Of a DNA stretch of 64,000 nt, positions 25,972 to 38,750 are shown piece after piece. Each line of letters begins with the position of its first letter. The first letter of the stretch is position 1. Under the pieces are notes generated by a model. It did no database searches. It had not been told where the DNA came from and worked only from the letters and a program-made list of their open reading frames with translations. The position numbers and the translations under genes are program-made. The DNA lies in assembly GCA_021464245.1 (NCBI GenBank), contig JADCRB010000110.1:1302001-1366000 (forward strand). Reading direction: 5' to 3'. The stretch comes from Carallia brachiata. Taxonomy: Eukaryota; Streptophyta; Magnoliopsida; Malpighiales; Rhizophoraceae.

Positions 25972-27235
25972 ATTACTTATGAGCGTTGGATGGTTATCCT
26001 TTGACGTTGAGGTCATTTAATTCAGACAACGAATCAAGACAGGAGTGTGGTTGGGATATTAAAACACCATCAATGAGCAAAAATAGTCTGGATAAGATAG
26101 ATCTTCGTTGACTGAATACATTAAGTTCTCATGACACTTATACCGTAAGTTTGGTTTCAGGACTCACCGACACTTAAATCCCTCACTTTTAACATGACGA
26201 TGAATAAACTCATTTACTGACAGACCACAAAGTTGGATGGCAGTTTATTTTTAACTTTATTACTTAGATGACCTAATAACAAAAGAAACTCAGTGGTACT
26301 TATTTCACGTGAAAGAAGGGTGGGAACCTCTCAAGGAACCTTGAACAACACTTACTACTAACATACAACAAACACAACAAACGGATGTACCATTCCATAT
26401 AACTAAGCAAGCGACACGAACATCAGAGAGAGCCCTACAAAGGGAGAGCAAGCGTCATCACTGACGTAGATTTCGATGCCAATTCAAATTCATTCAAGAG
26501 ATGTAGGGCCTTATGCATTTACGTTCCCAGTTTTGGATCCAAAAATCAAATACAACGATGCATGACCATTTACCATTGAGATTTTATATGATGGATTATT
26601 GGAATAGTCCGAAATGGGAAACTTTGCTATAGCTCCCTTATTAATCCTTAGGCTTAGATCCGACACTGCATGTACATAACTAAATATGCATATCTATTTC
26701 CTAGCCACTTGCTACGCCCATTCCGTGCTGACTATTCAAATTTATTCCTCAAGTTTAAAATTAAGATAAAGAATTTTTAATTTGACTCATTTAAAATATG
26801 ATGAGTTAAATAAATTTAAATGTGAATTAAAACAAAATTTAAGTTGGATCCATTTGAAATTTTGTTGAAAAAAATAATGAACTAGATTGTGTGTTGTACG
26901 TTCTCACAAAATAAATGAATAAAATAAAAGCTTGAGTATGATATATTGACCGTCATATTTCATATAGAATGGGGGTGGTCGTATTTTAATAGTTTAGATA
27001 GGGTATTAATTATTTCATTAATATATCATTTGTCTTTCTATGCCCTTATTGCTATCTAACTCGTGGGCACCATTTTCTAATTCTATTATATAAATATAAA
27101 AATTTGACATAAAATAATGACGCAGGTTTACTATTTGAATCTAAACCGTTAATTATATTATTTAATGAATAATTGAAATCAAATAGTGGTCCACATATTG
27201 TGTATCAAATTTTCTTATCAATGTAATTTTTTTCC

Positions 27236-27243
27236 TATAAATA
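27236..27243 (+). promoter_or_regulatory. TATA box of family A copy 2
   Basis: TATAAATA, 86 bases upstream of the ATG of the gene at 27329. It sits in a block conserved in all long-type copies. Confidence 0.65.
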
Positions 27244-27328
27244 GTGCAGAACTACATTGCCTTTTCCAAACACTAGAAAGCTCTACAGCACAAGCATCTT
27301 CTAGTGACCTAAGACAGCTAGCAAATTA

Positions 27329-27922
27329 ATGGCTTCTTCCAAGTCCTTCTTTCTTCTTTTTTGTGCTCTGCTTGCCCTTGTTCTCTTGGTATCAGCTGCT
27401 GAAGTTTCCACTTCGCATGGTATATCAGTCCGTCTCTATTTCTTCAGTATTTTCTTGCTCTTCAGGCTAATCAGTAGCTCCCATATAATCAAGATTATTG
27501 TTAGTACAAATGATCATATATTGCCAAGCTCTCGTATTACTCACAATTTAACTTTAATATAGCCCAAAGCTAAAAAATAAAACCAATTTAACCTTTTTAA
27601 GCTTTTCTTAATTTGTTTTAGAAAATGGAAAAAGATAATGGTGACTTAATCATGCTTTGTATTGGTTTCAGAAGAAAGCGGCAAAAATGCAAAGGTAGAT
27701 CAGTACGGAGGCCCCGGATATGGTGGATACCCAGGTGGTGGGCGTGGTGGATACCCCGGGGGTGGGCGCGGTGGATACCCTGGAGGTGGTGGATACCCAG
27801 GGGGTGGGCACAGAGGTAGGTGCCCATATGGCTGCTGTGGCTACCGTTATGGAGGCTGCAGATGCTGCGCCGATGCTAATGAGAAACCTGATGCCGAATT
27901 CGCAGATGACACCCGTAACTAA
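27329..27922 (+). CDS. Family A secreted glycine-rich protein, long form (copy 2)
   Basis: Two exons, 27329-27419 and 27672-27922, joined in phase 1 (donor G|GTATAT, acceptor TTTCAG|AA), giving 113 residues. Residues 1-24 are a signal peptide ending VSAA. The mature protein starts EVSTSH, then EESGKNAKVDQYGGPG, a Gly-rich tract of GGYPGGGRGGYPGGG repeats, and a Cys-rich end CPYGCC...GCRCC followed by ADANEKPDAEFADDTRN. This order (signal, Gly repeats, C-x3-CC-x6-C-x-CC near the C terminus) is that of class II plant GRPs, some of which act in the cell wall by binding WAK receptor kinases. Retention of the intron would give a 77-residue secreted read-through without either domain. The Pro in the repeats distinguishes it from the copy at 44140. 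Confidence 0.85.
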
Positions 27923-29558
27923 ATATATGTATTAATTTTCTGCTGGAATATTTGAAGCTTTGTTTTGTGTGTAACTATATATATCATGTTCTGGACATGT
28001 ACGATAGTTCCGGTGTTAATAAGGCCTGCAATCTGAGCAACGTTTAGCTAGCGTTGCTAATTTGCATCTGGGCCACAACGTTTGAATAATAAATGGCTTC
28101 TTCTATCAATATTATATATATAATCCTATGAAATATTAAATCCTTGAAACTACCCCCATCTCTTGTCAATTCCTCCCTCTGACTAAATGTTTTCTTGGGC
28201 CAGCTTGATGGATGGGTCCTTGGTTAAAGAACAAAAGATGGCTTAATTAATTATATGATTATAACATGGTTTCCTTTTCTAATTCAAGCAGAATTCCATT
28301 ATATATAATTTTCATTGAAAATGTACAGTGCTTCATTTGGTTGCAAGTTATTGCACAGATAGTCAATCTCTCGAAGTATCTCCACTAGTATATATATATA
28401 TATATATACTTCATATGAAATGGGGTGGACTATTATATATATATTTACACCAAACTTCACCAACCATTCATCTGTGACTGATGCATGCTCGGAAGTTAGA
28501 ACATCAACAAGATCTTGCGGAAAAAGACCGAATTTCGCTAACAATCACAATTTAGTCCGATGAACCCTTTAACTTAAGTCCAAAAAAACGGAATAAAAAA
28601 ACAAAAGAAAACCTTGCATTGAGTTACACATTTTATAATTCCTCCTACACATATTGACTTACTTATTTGCAATTATTGTTCAGTCAAAAAAAATTTGCAA
28701 TTATTATTTTTATTATGACAAAAAAAAAACGCGGGACTCTCGCCCTTATCTTCCCTCCCACCTGTCACCCTATTTTTCTTTCATTGTAGTTGTTATGGTT
28801 GCACATTTATTATGGAGCTGGTATTGTTTTGTCCTTTGAAGCGTGAAGTCAAATTCCAAACTATTTTTAAAAAAAAAAAAAAAGCGTTTCCTGATTCAAA
28901 TTTTCTAATTTTTTTTTCCGTAAGAATTCAAATTTGAATTTTAGACTTACGTAACTCTACCATGTGACTGTGGACAACACGGGGAGAAAGGCCCATTGAT
29001 TCTACAAAGCTCATTAGAAAGTCTTAAAAGCTAAGAAATATTTTTCCATTGGATTGGGACCAGTGGTTCAACTTAAATATTTGCCCTCTGCTTAGTTGAA
29101 AATTGGTCCATCCAAGATGGTGTCAGGCTGGCAGGTAAGAGTAAAATATTTGTAGTAAAAATTTTGATAATTTTATTTAAATAATTTTAAAGTAATAATA
29201 AAATAATATAAATTATTAAATAATTAAATTTATAAAAAAAATAAAAATTAATGAATTATTAAATATTATTTAATAATACTGTATTACTATTTATTATTAC
29301 CTATTTAAAGTCATGTCGTATTTTATTAGTTTAGATAAGATATTAATTATTTTATCGACATATCTTGTCTCTCTGCACTCTTATTGTTACTTAACTTGTG
29401 GCATCATTTTCTATAAGAGTCCTATTATATAAATATAAAAATTTAATATAAAATAATATATAAATTTATTATTTAAATCTGAATTATTAATTATTTAATA
29501 TCAAATAGTGGTCCACGTTATCTGTATCAAATTTTTGTATCAATGTTTTTTTTTTCTC
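27923..29558. other. Linker between long and short family A genes, unit 2
   Basis: 3' region and downstream flank of the gene at 27329, aligning with 44737-46366 in unit 3 and, inverted, with 57505-58856. No supportable gene. At about 29314, after CTATTTAAAGTCAT, the sequence switches to the promoter of the short gene (GTCGTATTTTATT). In the inverted block this junction is where similarity stops (about 57505), marking it as an old recombination point. Confidence 0.6.
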
Positions 29559-29566
29559 TATTTATA
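29559..29566 (+). promoter_or_regulatory. TATA box of family A copy 3
   Basis: TATTTATA, 93 bases upstream of the ATG of the gene at 29652; the same position relative to the start is kept in the copy at 46460. Confidence 0.6.
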
Positions 29567-29651
29567 GTGAAGAACTGCATTGCCTTTTCCAAACACTCGA
29601 AAGCTCTACAGCACAAGCATCGTTTAGTGACCTAAGACAGCTAGCAAATTA

Positions 29652-30178
29652 ATGGCTTCTTCCAAGTCCTTCTTTCTTCTTTTTTGTGCTCTGCTTGCCC
29701 TTGTTCTCTTGGTGTCAGCTGCTGAAGTTTCCACTTCGGATGGTATATCAGTCCGTCTCTATTTCTTCAGTATTTTCTTGCTCTTCAGGCTAAGCAGTAG
29801 CTCCCATATAATCAAGATTATTGTTATTACAAATGATCATATATTGCCAAGCTCTCGTATTACTCACAATTTAACTTTAATATGGCCCAAAGCTAAAAAA
29901 ATAAAACCAATATAACCGTTTTTAAGCTTTTCTTAATTTGTTGTAGAAAATGGAAAAAGATAATGGTGACTTAATCATGCTTTGTATTGGTTTCAGAAGA
30001 AAGCGGCAAAAATGCAGAGGTAGATCAGTACGGACGCCCTGGATATGGCGGCCCCAGAAATGGTGTGTGCTGCACTTTTGGCTGCTGCCTTCGCTGCCCT
30101 AATGGAGGCTGCCGCAGATGCTGCGCCAATGCTAATGAGAAACGTGATGCCGAATTCGCAGAAGACACCCGTAACTAA
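29652..30178 (+). CDS. Family A secreted Cys-rich peptide, short form (copy 3)
   Basis: Exons 29652-29742 and 29997-30178, 90 residues. The signal peptide is identical in sequence to that of copies 1 and 5. The second exon starts EESGKNAEVDQYGRPGYGG like the long form. It then lacks all Gly repeats and goes straight to PRNGVCCTFGCCLRC and GGCRRCCANANEKRD, with nine cysteines in the mature part by eye. The acidic tail EFAEDTRN is kept. It is thus a small, basic-to-neutral Cys-rich secreted peptide derived from a GRP, different in size and charge from its neighbour at 27329. Two extra Cys relative to the long form suggest a different disulfide pattern. It differs from the copy at 46460 by one residue (Glu/Asp near the C terminus). 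Confidence 0.8.
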
Positions 30179-33100
30179 ATTTATGTATTAATTTTCGGCA
30201 GGAAAATTTGAAGCTTTGTTTTGTGAGTAACTATGTAGATCATGTTCTGGACGTGTACGATGGTTCTGGTGTAAATAAGGCCTGCAATATGAGCAACCTT
30301 TAGCTAGCGTTGCTAACTTGCATATGGGCCACAACGTTTGAACAACAAATGGCTTCTTCTATCAATATATATATATAATCCTACGAAATATTAAATCCTT
30401 GAAACTACCCCCATCTCTTGTCAATTACTCCCTCTCACTAAATGTTTTCTTGGGCCAGCTTGATGGATGGGTCCTCGGTTAAAGAACAAAAGATGGCTTA
30501 ATTAATTATATGATTACAATATGGTTTCCTTTTCTAATTCAAGTAGTGTACGCAGAATTCGATATAATAATTCATTGCAATACATTCATTTGGTTGCAAG
30601 TTATTGCACAGATAGCCAGTCTCACGAAGGGTCTCCACTAGTAGTACATATATATAGCAGACTTCATATGAAATGGGGTGGACTACTATATATATTTACA
30701 CTAAACTTCACCAACCATTCATCTGTGACTGACGCAATGCCTGGCACTTTCCCGTGTACGCCTCTAAAACTTTTCCAAGGTGAATCCTTCAGCGGGACCA
30801 TGCAAATTTCTGAAAAAGCGAAACCCACCAATCCACCATAGTTTGGAAGCGAATAATGATATTTTTCATTAAAATCCAAAGAGCCGTACAAGAACATGAT
30901 TGTCATAAGTAACATGCACTTGAATTCTCTCTTTCGAGCCACCGTAGTTTTGCGTCTTCTTCCTCTTCTTGATCACCATCTTTTGGTCGTCTCTTCTATG
31001 GCTTTCCATCTTTCTAATTTGTTTTTAAAATAAATAAAATTAATTTATAATTTAACATTATTCAAATATTATTTTTAATTTTTTTATTGCAATAAACTCA
31101 ACTGATTGTATGGTATAAGATTATGAGTAAATTACACTCACTTAAAAAATAGAATTAAAATAGAAATCTCCTTCACTCAGGATTATGCCCAAAACTGATG
31201 ATGAGTGCAAGGGCAAAAGAAACACACGTAAGAAAAATAATAACAATAGGAGTTGCTGTGTCTAGGACCAAACAGCACCAAGAATATATTTTTAAAAAAT
31301 AAAAATAAAGGCACAGGTAGGGAGAGAGAGAGAGAGAGAGAGAGTAGACATATATACCTATCAGTGCTTGAATTATTGGCATATAAATAACTTTATATCA
31401 GCATGCATATGATTGTGTCCTTGAGATTACGACAATAATTGCGAATAGCACATATTATGGAGATTCAGTACACACATACATAGAGTAGAAACAGTCAAAA
31501 ACAGAAAAATACAGAATTATTAAAACAAAATTAAATTTTGCGATCCACTGATCTGCATAATAAAATATTCCTAATTTAATTTTATGTAATATTTTTTTTA
31601 TTTATGTGTTTATAAGTGTGTATAATTTCTATGTCTGGAACTTTATCTTATATTGTACGTCGGTTATGTAGTAAAATCCTTATTAGATGTGACGCGACGC
31701 GGCCTCGGCGATTTTTTTAACTGTATCAGTCCAAAATTTTTTTTGTCTTTGGCTTTTTTTTTGGTTTCGTTGGAATTGTAGACGATAAAATCAAATCTTA
31801 GACTTTTGCATAATGTTCTAAAGGTTGCGATTGGATCGTATCGCCATATCATGGCTTGACATTGATGAACAAATCGAAACGATATTTCCAATATGATCAC
31901 AATGTAGATAAAAAAGAATACAAGAAAAAATTAATATATTGACTGTTATTCCATTAATATGTGATGCGAAAGCAAGTTAATTAAAAGAAAAAACTTGGGA
32001 ACCACTCAAGATGTAAATTTATTAAAAAAAAATTGTAGTTGATGAGTTAAGATGTTTATGTAATTTCAGTTCTCTGGTTCGTCAAATGTGTGATTTTGGG
32101 TGGCATTTTTGACGAAGATGTTAAGTACTTCTTTTTACTTTTAATGATGAAAAAAAAAAGTTTTGCACAATTGAAAAAATTGTGCAGAATACACCATACT
32201 AACTTATAAATTAGGTTACAATAGAACTATAATAGTTATAAATGTTCTAAATTTGATTTCAAATTAATATTTTTAAGATATACATTTACATATGTCAAAT
32301 AAATAATAATTACCTAATATTTGATGCATAATTACCACATTACCCCGTCATTTTTGTGTCAAAAAATCATATCCAATAACATTTCCCAAAAAAGCATATA
32401 TATGACCCTTATGTTAGACTCTACGCGATGCGACAATCGTCAGGTGCCTAAACTATTCCTGGAATCGCGGCAATAAGAGCAGGAAAACGGTTGACCGGTG
32501 AGGCATGATTAATTAAACGGGATTGGTGTTTTGGACCCACTTGGCTAATTTAGCACACTAAAAAAAAAAGCCCCGTCCTTTCCTTAGCTTATAATTAATC
32601 GATTAATATAGGGAGATCGTACGTCCTTCTCCCAAAATTTCAGGTTTCATCGACTTGAAATAATGAATGTCAAGGCCGTAAAAGTTGTATGAACCCAAAA
32701 AAAGACGGCGAGTTGTTAAGAGGAAATTTTTTTTTTCTCAAAAATGGAAAAGAGATGGTGGCGTATAAAAGTACTGTTATGGAGTATGCACCCCTTACTT
32801 GGGAGAGTGTGAAGCAAATGGTTTAGTCCCATCAACAGTTCCAACAGCACTCAAACCCCAAATTTTAAGTTTAGCGTCGGTTGATCATTTACAACTAAAC
32901 TAAAATTATTGTTGTTGTTAAAAGGAATCTTGTCCTATTCCAATTTATCTATCAACTCGTATCTTGGGCCTTTGGGCTTTGCTAAGTCTACTCTGACAAT
33001 GTATTGCTGTGCTAAATTGCTAAGAATGCTTCAATGTTTGGGATGGACAACTTTCCTTCGCTTAGTTTTGGTAGCTTTTCCCCTGGTTCAGCATTTTAAA

Positions 33101-33830
33101 AGCCCAGGTGGACGTTAAAAAGGCCGGGGTTTAGTCTCATCGTCTACATGTGAATTACCAGATACCCGTTTTGGACTGAAATGTCTTTCACGCCAGGGCC
33201 CGGATGGCAAAAAGAGACTCACAAGTCTTTGGTACGTCAAATACCTCTAACCAAGAGACTAAAATTCTAAGATTTGAATTCTTATCTCTCCCACACCTCC
33301 TCTGATCTTTCATCTTTTTTATAGATAAAAAAAAAAAAGAAAAATTTTGAAATATTATCGCCTTATTGTTTTTCTGGTCAACAACTTTAAATTTTCATTA
33401 TTTAAATTGTGAGTTTAATTTCAGTTCCATCTAAATATTACCGTTTTTAACTTGTTCTTTATGATTTCCTTATAGTTAAAGTATGCGAATAACCAACCAC
33501 ATGAATCAGCTCACTGATTAATATGGTTGTAAGATTGTCCCTTTGCAACAAAAGGGAAGAAAAAATGGTTCAAGAGATGTGAGAATACCATAATAGGTTT
33601 GGAGCCATAAGACATATGGTCACAACTCGGGCATTTATTTCATATTTTCACCCAATTCATATAACCTCACGAACATGTACATGCCCCCAAGTACAAGACT
33701 GTAAAGTTTTTTCATAGGAAATAACACTATTACAATATTCTTGCATATATGGATACATACAAACCATATGCTTGCTTTTTTATTTCTCTTATTCATCTGA
33801 CTCTTATGGCGCATACACACGTAATATATG
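30179..33830. other. Unit 3 spacer, family A copy 3 to family B copy 3
   Basis: Aligns with 12675-17095 in unit 2. Contains a copy of the putative small frame (30896-31033). At 33210 the sequence jumps from CGGATGGCAA to AAAGAGACTCACAAG, deleting the segment that holds the MITE in unit 2. No other gene seen. Confidence 0.6.
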
Positions 33831-33834
33831 TGCC

Positions 33835-34720
33835 TTACAAGTACTTATATTTAGTTCTTGTTTTGTGGTTTGGTTTCAGTGCTGTCCTCTTGACCACCAC
33901 CACCACCTCCCCATCCGCCTCCGCCACGTCCACCACCACCTCTCCCCATCCTCCTCCTCCTCCTCCACGTCCACCTCCCCATCCCCCTCCGCCACGTCCC
34001 CCACCCCATCCACCTCCGCCGCGTCCTCCTCCCCATCCACCTCCGCGTCTGTCAGGCTGCGCCTCATCATTCACGTAGTTTGCTTCCTGGTCATCATTGA
34101 CTGCACATATTGTTAAAAGAAAAGGTACTTAAATTTAGAATATTATTGTCTATAAATGATTGTCATGAGTGGGTTGATTTTGCGCTTTCTTTTACCTATT
34201 GCAAATTGAAATTATAAGCCAAAATAAAATCATGGATGAATTTAATTCGAACAATAATTATGTGAAAACATACGTTGACTGGTTTCCTTATTCATGAGGC
34301 TGGCCTCTTCACGACTTCCGCAGCACCTGACGCATTGATAGCCCCTATAAGCGCAGCAACCCCATCTGCAACGACCCCCATAACCACCACCTTGGTTTGT
34401 TCCTTCGGCTGCAGCCACTGCACCGTGACAAACGCATCTCATATAAATGTAAATTTCGAGTATAAAACTGAACATAATCATGCATGCATGCATGGAGGGT
34501 TTGTTACATGTAATTATAATAGACAAAATTAACAAATAAAATATAAGTATGTACTTTTGTAAGTATATGAAGACAATAATATAGATGCAAATTTAAAGGT
34601 AAATTTATATTGCCTTTACTTACAATTTTGCTCATCTTTGGTTTTCTCGGCCGCCGAAGACAGTGATACAACAACGGCTAAGAGAAGACCTAATAGGAGT
34701 AGAGAAGCCTTGTAATTCAT
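33835..34720 (-). CDS. Family B secreted protein, copy 3, Cys domain then Gly/Trp domain, frameshifted end
   Basis: Exons 34624-34720, 34274-34417 and 33835-34100, all phase 1, giving 168 residues. Signal peptide and Cys motif (CRWGCC...CVRCC) are as in copy 2. Unlike copies 1 and 2, the canonical acceptor here leads in frame through LNDDQEANYVNDEAQPD into RRGGGWGGGRGGGGWGGG repeats. This shows the intended architecture: signal, Cys motif, then a Gly/Trp-rich C-terminal domain, the reverse of class II GRPs. After four repeat blocks a two-base insertion (CTCTCCCC against CTCCCC on the + strand, near 33941) shifts the frame. The end is a Val/Glu/Asp-rich run and an unrelated tail instead of STETKPQN. 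The gene may still give a secreted protein, or may be decaying. Confidence 0.6.
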
Positions 34721-36059
34721 GTTTGCTTGCTAAACAATGTGCCTATCTTAATTCTTATGCGACTTTGGCAATCGACTTAAGTTATATTCGATGGGACGCT
34801 TTGGACGAATTTATATTGCTGCTTGCAAGCTAAATGATAAAAAAGGGGCCGCCTCTTCCAATAGCTAGGGTGAAGACAATCTTCATTAACAAAGGATAGT
34901 TGGCTGTTGGGGAAACAATTTTTGGCTCCTTCGGCCTCGTTTTCCAGAGTTTGACCTAATCCACTGACCATGTGTATACGTCTGCTATTTGCCCTCCCAT
35001 GTATATATGAGTTTGTTAGAAATTATTTGCCCAAAAATTAAATTGTTCGGCGAAATTTAATAAATGATATTATATGATCAACATTTATAAGTAGACTAAT
35101 AACCAATAGTCATGTCTGCATCACAGGCATGTAGTGTAGTAATAAAAATGCTCTAAGCACTAAAAGTGTTTTCACTTTCCAATGTATACTACAACGTTAT
35201 GGGTCAAATCTCTAATTTTTAAAGAAGTTTTTCCAACTCAAATTTGTGAACTTCAAAGCATAATAAAATAATTTAATTATTTAAAATTACAAATATATTT
35301 TTTAGACTTTAGTATTACGGAATGAATAAGAATTAATATAAGATTATGAGTAAATTATGTGAGTTAAGTTAGAAATTTACTAAAATATATTGAAGGCATT
35401 TCGTACGCTAAGACGAAGAGCGAGCATTTGGAGGAACACTTTTGCATTTACTAGTTCCATAATTTTCTTATTTCTTTTTCTCTCAAAATTTTTTTCATGC
35501 TATTACTACCTGAGAGGCCGAGTGTGACATAAAACATATTAACGAGCGAATTCATCTACACCGTCAACTAATTTTTCTGAAAAAAAAAAATTTATCGAAT
35601 TAAAATTTTATAAAAATTTTGGATCCCTAATTAAAACTTTTCCGCATGAACCAGTTTCTTTGATGTGGTCAAGTTCACTACTCACGCACGTGCCACCTGC
35701 CAACTCTTTGTAGTCCTTAGCTTGCCATGTGTTGCATGCAACCACTTCATCACTCGTGCATGAGGCATTGTCAATGAAGTTGGTTTGCACTTTTTTCTTT
35801 TTATATATTAGGACGATTCAAATTTTATTAAATAAATGAATATTACATTAAAAAATCAAGGTAGACAAAATAAATATGACGGTGAGAAAATGAAAGTTAA
35901 TCTTTTAGTATTACCTTATTTCACGAAGTCATCCACGACATTAAAATTCATGCTAATACGATCCAAGCACCTACTTTGATAGAGCCAAATTGCTTTGCTT
36001 AAGCAAAAATTGGAGCTGGCCGGGCCCTTTGTCAACTTTGTCGATCTTAATCTTTGCGT

Positions 36060-37459
36060 CCGTGCATGCGATTACTGATAAAGATATGCAATTAGTTTGT
36101 GAATTGAACCAAAAAATTATCCGAAACTTTTGCAATTGACCGACGTGAGCGCTCCGATTATATGAACTAACTAAAATCAAAACACTTTTAGAGAATCTAA
36201 TCACTTAATAACGTCCCGATTTTTACATTTTTTCTTTCTCCTTTCATCTCTTTAATTTGTTTCTACATACCGTTCAATTTGAATTTTTTTTGTTTTTTGT
36301 CAAGAAAAGTTACATCAGAAAATGTTCTCAGGTTAAAGTTAATGAATATTTACAGATTATCAGAAATTTACGATAATATGACACACTCTAACAACAATTA
36401 CCTAATAGGATTCGAATTAAAAATAAAATGCATGATAGACCAAATAGCCACTGAATTTACCCTTTGAACTCACTTTGAGCTTTTTTGATGGAAGACATAC
36501 ACCCACTTATGGAATCAGTTGGTTTACAGATATAATCCTGTGCCATTTCTTGCTAGCCGCCGTGAAGATTAAAAAAAATAAAAAAAGCGCCGAATGACGT
36601 AAATGATCTTGTCGCATTCCAAAGAGACAAAATAAGCGGCGACTTGCCATCATCATTTCTTGCTTCCATGTACGTGGAGTATGATTAAAAACAATCGAAC
36701 GGTGATAATAATTTTAAAAGAATTAAGGGAAGGTACCATCTCGACCAAGCCGAATTAGAGCTGGTGCCGTCTTCAGCTGGCTGAGGAGGTTCGAACCTCC
36801 TATCTCAAAAATTGTCCAGTTTGGATGTTGTCTATTTGTAGGAAAGACACTTACTGTGTAATATTTTTTAATCTATTTTTTCTTGTTTTGTTTAACACTC
36901 AACCAATTAGTTGTTAACTAATTTTGAATGTTAAAAAAAGATTGAGTATTTCTTTGTAAAGTTGAGAATTAAATCTTTTATAAAATTAATTTCTAAATTG
37001 TTCAATAGAGTACTTTTATGTATTTTAATTTGAATATGACATTGTTTGGGCTTTCGCCTTACAGTACACTTCTTTTTTATTTTTTTTTGGTCCACTTCTT
37101 CCTGAATTTCGAGTTAACTTACATTTTCACGAGCCCAATGAAAACTTCGAATGGATGGCCCAGTAGAAAACCCACTCGAGCAAACCCAATAATATAGGGT
37201 CAAATGTTTTCGTTGCGCTCGAGACTGATTGGACTAAGATGCTTGAAACCTTCCGTTGCCAAATGAAATTTCCGATCATAAATACCTAAAAAAATCTATA
37301 AAAAAAAAAAAAACCTACAAAGATCCTTTTTATAACTAAAAGTCTGAATTTGAATTCAAGTTGAACGACGCATGTTTCCTGAGCGTTGGTTTCGTACCTT
37401 GTAGGATTTTTGCAAATTTTGCCCGGACTCTCTCTAAGAAAACTCACAATATAATTTTA

Positions 37460-37498
<39 letters not shown>

Positions 37499-38750
37499 CT
37501 CACTATATAAATACAAAAATTAGATATAAAATGATAAGAGGAGCCCTTATTTGAATCCAGACCATTAATTGTACTTGACTTACTATTTAATTAATAATTA
37601 AGATTCAAATAATAGATTATGTCATTATTTTATGTCTGATTTTTGTATTTATGTATTTTTTTTCTATACATATCTCTTATATTAGTTTTTTTTCTCGTAA
37701 ATATGAGGGGAAAACAGAGGACTAAACGTATAGCTTGAATATGCAATGATCTGTGGTGTGGTGTGGTGGAGCTTCAAAGCGATCCATTTTCTGCCTTTTC
37801 TTTAATGAGGAGGAAACCGAAGAGTCCAAAAACTTCCAGGGACAAGGACCGTGCATGGACATGGCCAACGTTGTATTTCCCCTCATCTTCGAAGGGGTCC
37901 ATATTATCAACTCCGTGAGTAAGACCCATAAGGGGACCACCACCCCACAACAAGTTGCACATGTGGCCCACGACCCACGAGGAGTGGTTGACTGGTTCAA
38001 GTTGTCCGTTCGATGAGAATCTGAACAACATTATTCTTATTATTGCTCACTTCCTTAATTAATTAATTAATTTTTTTTTTTGGAATTTCCTGAATTAGAT
38101 TCGTCGTTTGTGATATTGGTCAAAAAATGGGCCTTTGAAGACACTACTGGTGAATGATCAGCTTTGTCTCCAATTGGCCGTGTCGATTGTAGAGCTTGTC
38201 GACCCAACAAATTGTAATTAATGTGCTGGGACATCAAGTACTCACCACTTAAATTTTTATTTTAAAAATCTCAAATTTTAATCTTTTAAAATACAATCTT
38301 TTGGAAAACAAGAACTTAAATCATTCTAATTAATTAAAGTTATAGGTTCAAATGATAATCCAATTGGAATGTATAAATTGTATTGGTTGGGTTTATAATG
38401 TATGTTGTAATCACTCGCTCTTGATTAGAGTTCGAATCTCGTGTGTAGGAGTCTCTATCCTCTACTTGAAAAAGAGGTGATTCAAAAAAGTTGAATAAAT
38501 ATCTTAAACTGTGATTTAGATCCACTTTATGTACATCTGAAACTACCCATTTTTCACCCACAATGATGAGTTCAGGTGGTTAAGTCAACTAAATTTAGTC
38601 TGATAAACAGTATATTTGAATCTTAACTCTTTTCACTAGCTTTTGGTAATATGACAAATTTACACAATGAGCCCCATTTTGTGGAGGTTTTTTAAGTTTG
38701 ATCCCCAATATAAATAAGTTGAGAAGATCTCTAAATGTAAGTCACGTCCG
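36060..38750. repeat. Subrepeat, unit 3, first copy
   Basis: About 2.7 kb, ortholog of 19330-22030. Contains a TA run at 37462-37497. No gene. Confidence 0.7.

Larger units (their letters stand above)
17992..27235. other. Unit 2 spacer, family B gene to long family A gene
   Basis: No supportable gene. About 17992-19330 aligns with unit 1 (6316-7660) and unit 3 (34721-36060). Two tandem subrepeats follow (about 19330-22030 and 22031-25370). The 25409-25971 insertion and the upstream region of the gene at 27329 complete it. Confidence 0.6.
12423..29651. repeat. Segmental duplication unit 2 (about 17.2 kb)
   Basis: Runs from the short family A gene at 12423 to the next short copy at 29652. It contains, in order, family A copy 1 (deleted), a spacer with an hAT-like MITE (15678-16444), a family B gene (-), two tandem subrepeats, the long family A gene at 27329 and a linker. 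It aligns in the same order with unit 3 (29652-46459). Differences are the MITE, the exon deletion in copy 1 and small indels. Confidence 0.85.

Noticed and set aside
27618..27827. Minus-strand frame rich in HPLGIHH repeats (also 44429-44641)
   Set aside because: Antisense of the family A Gly-repeat exon.
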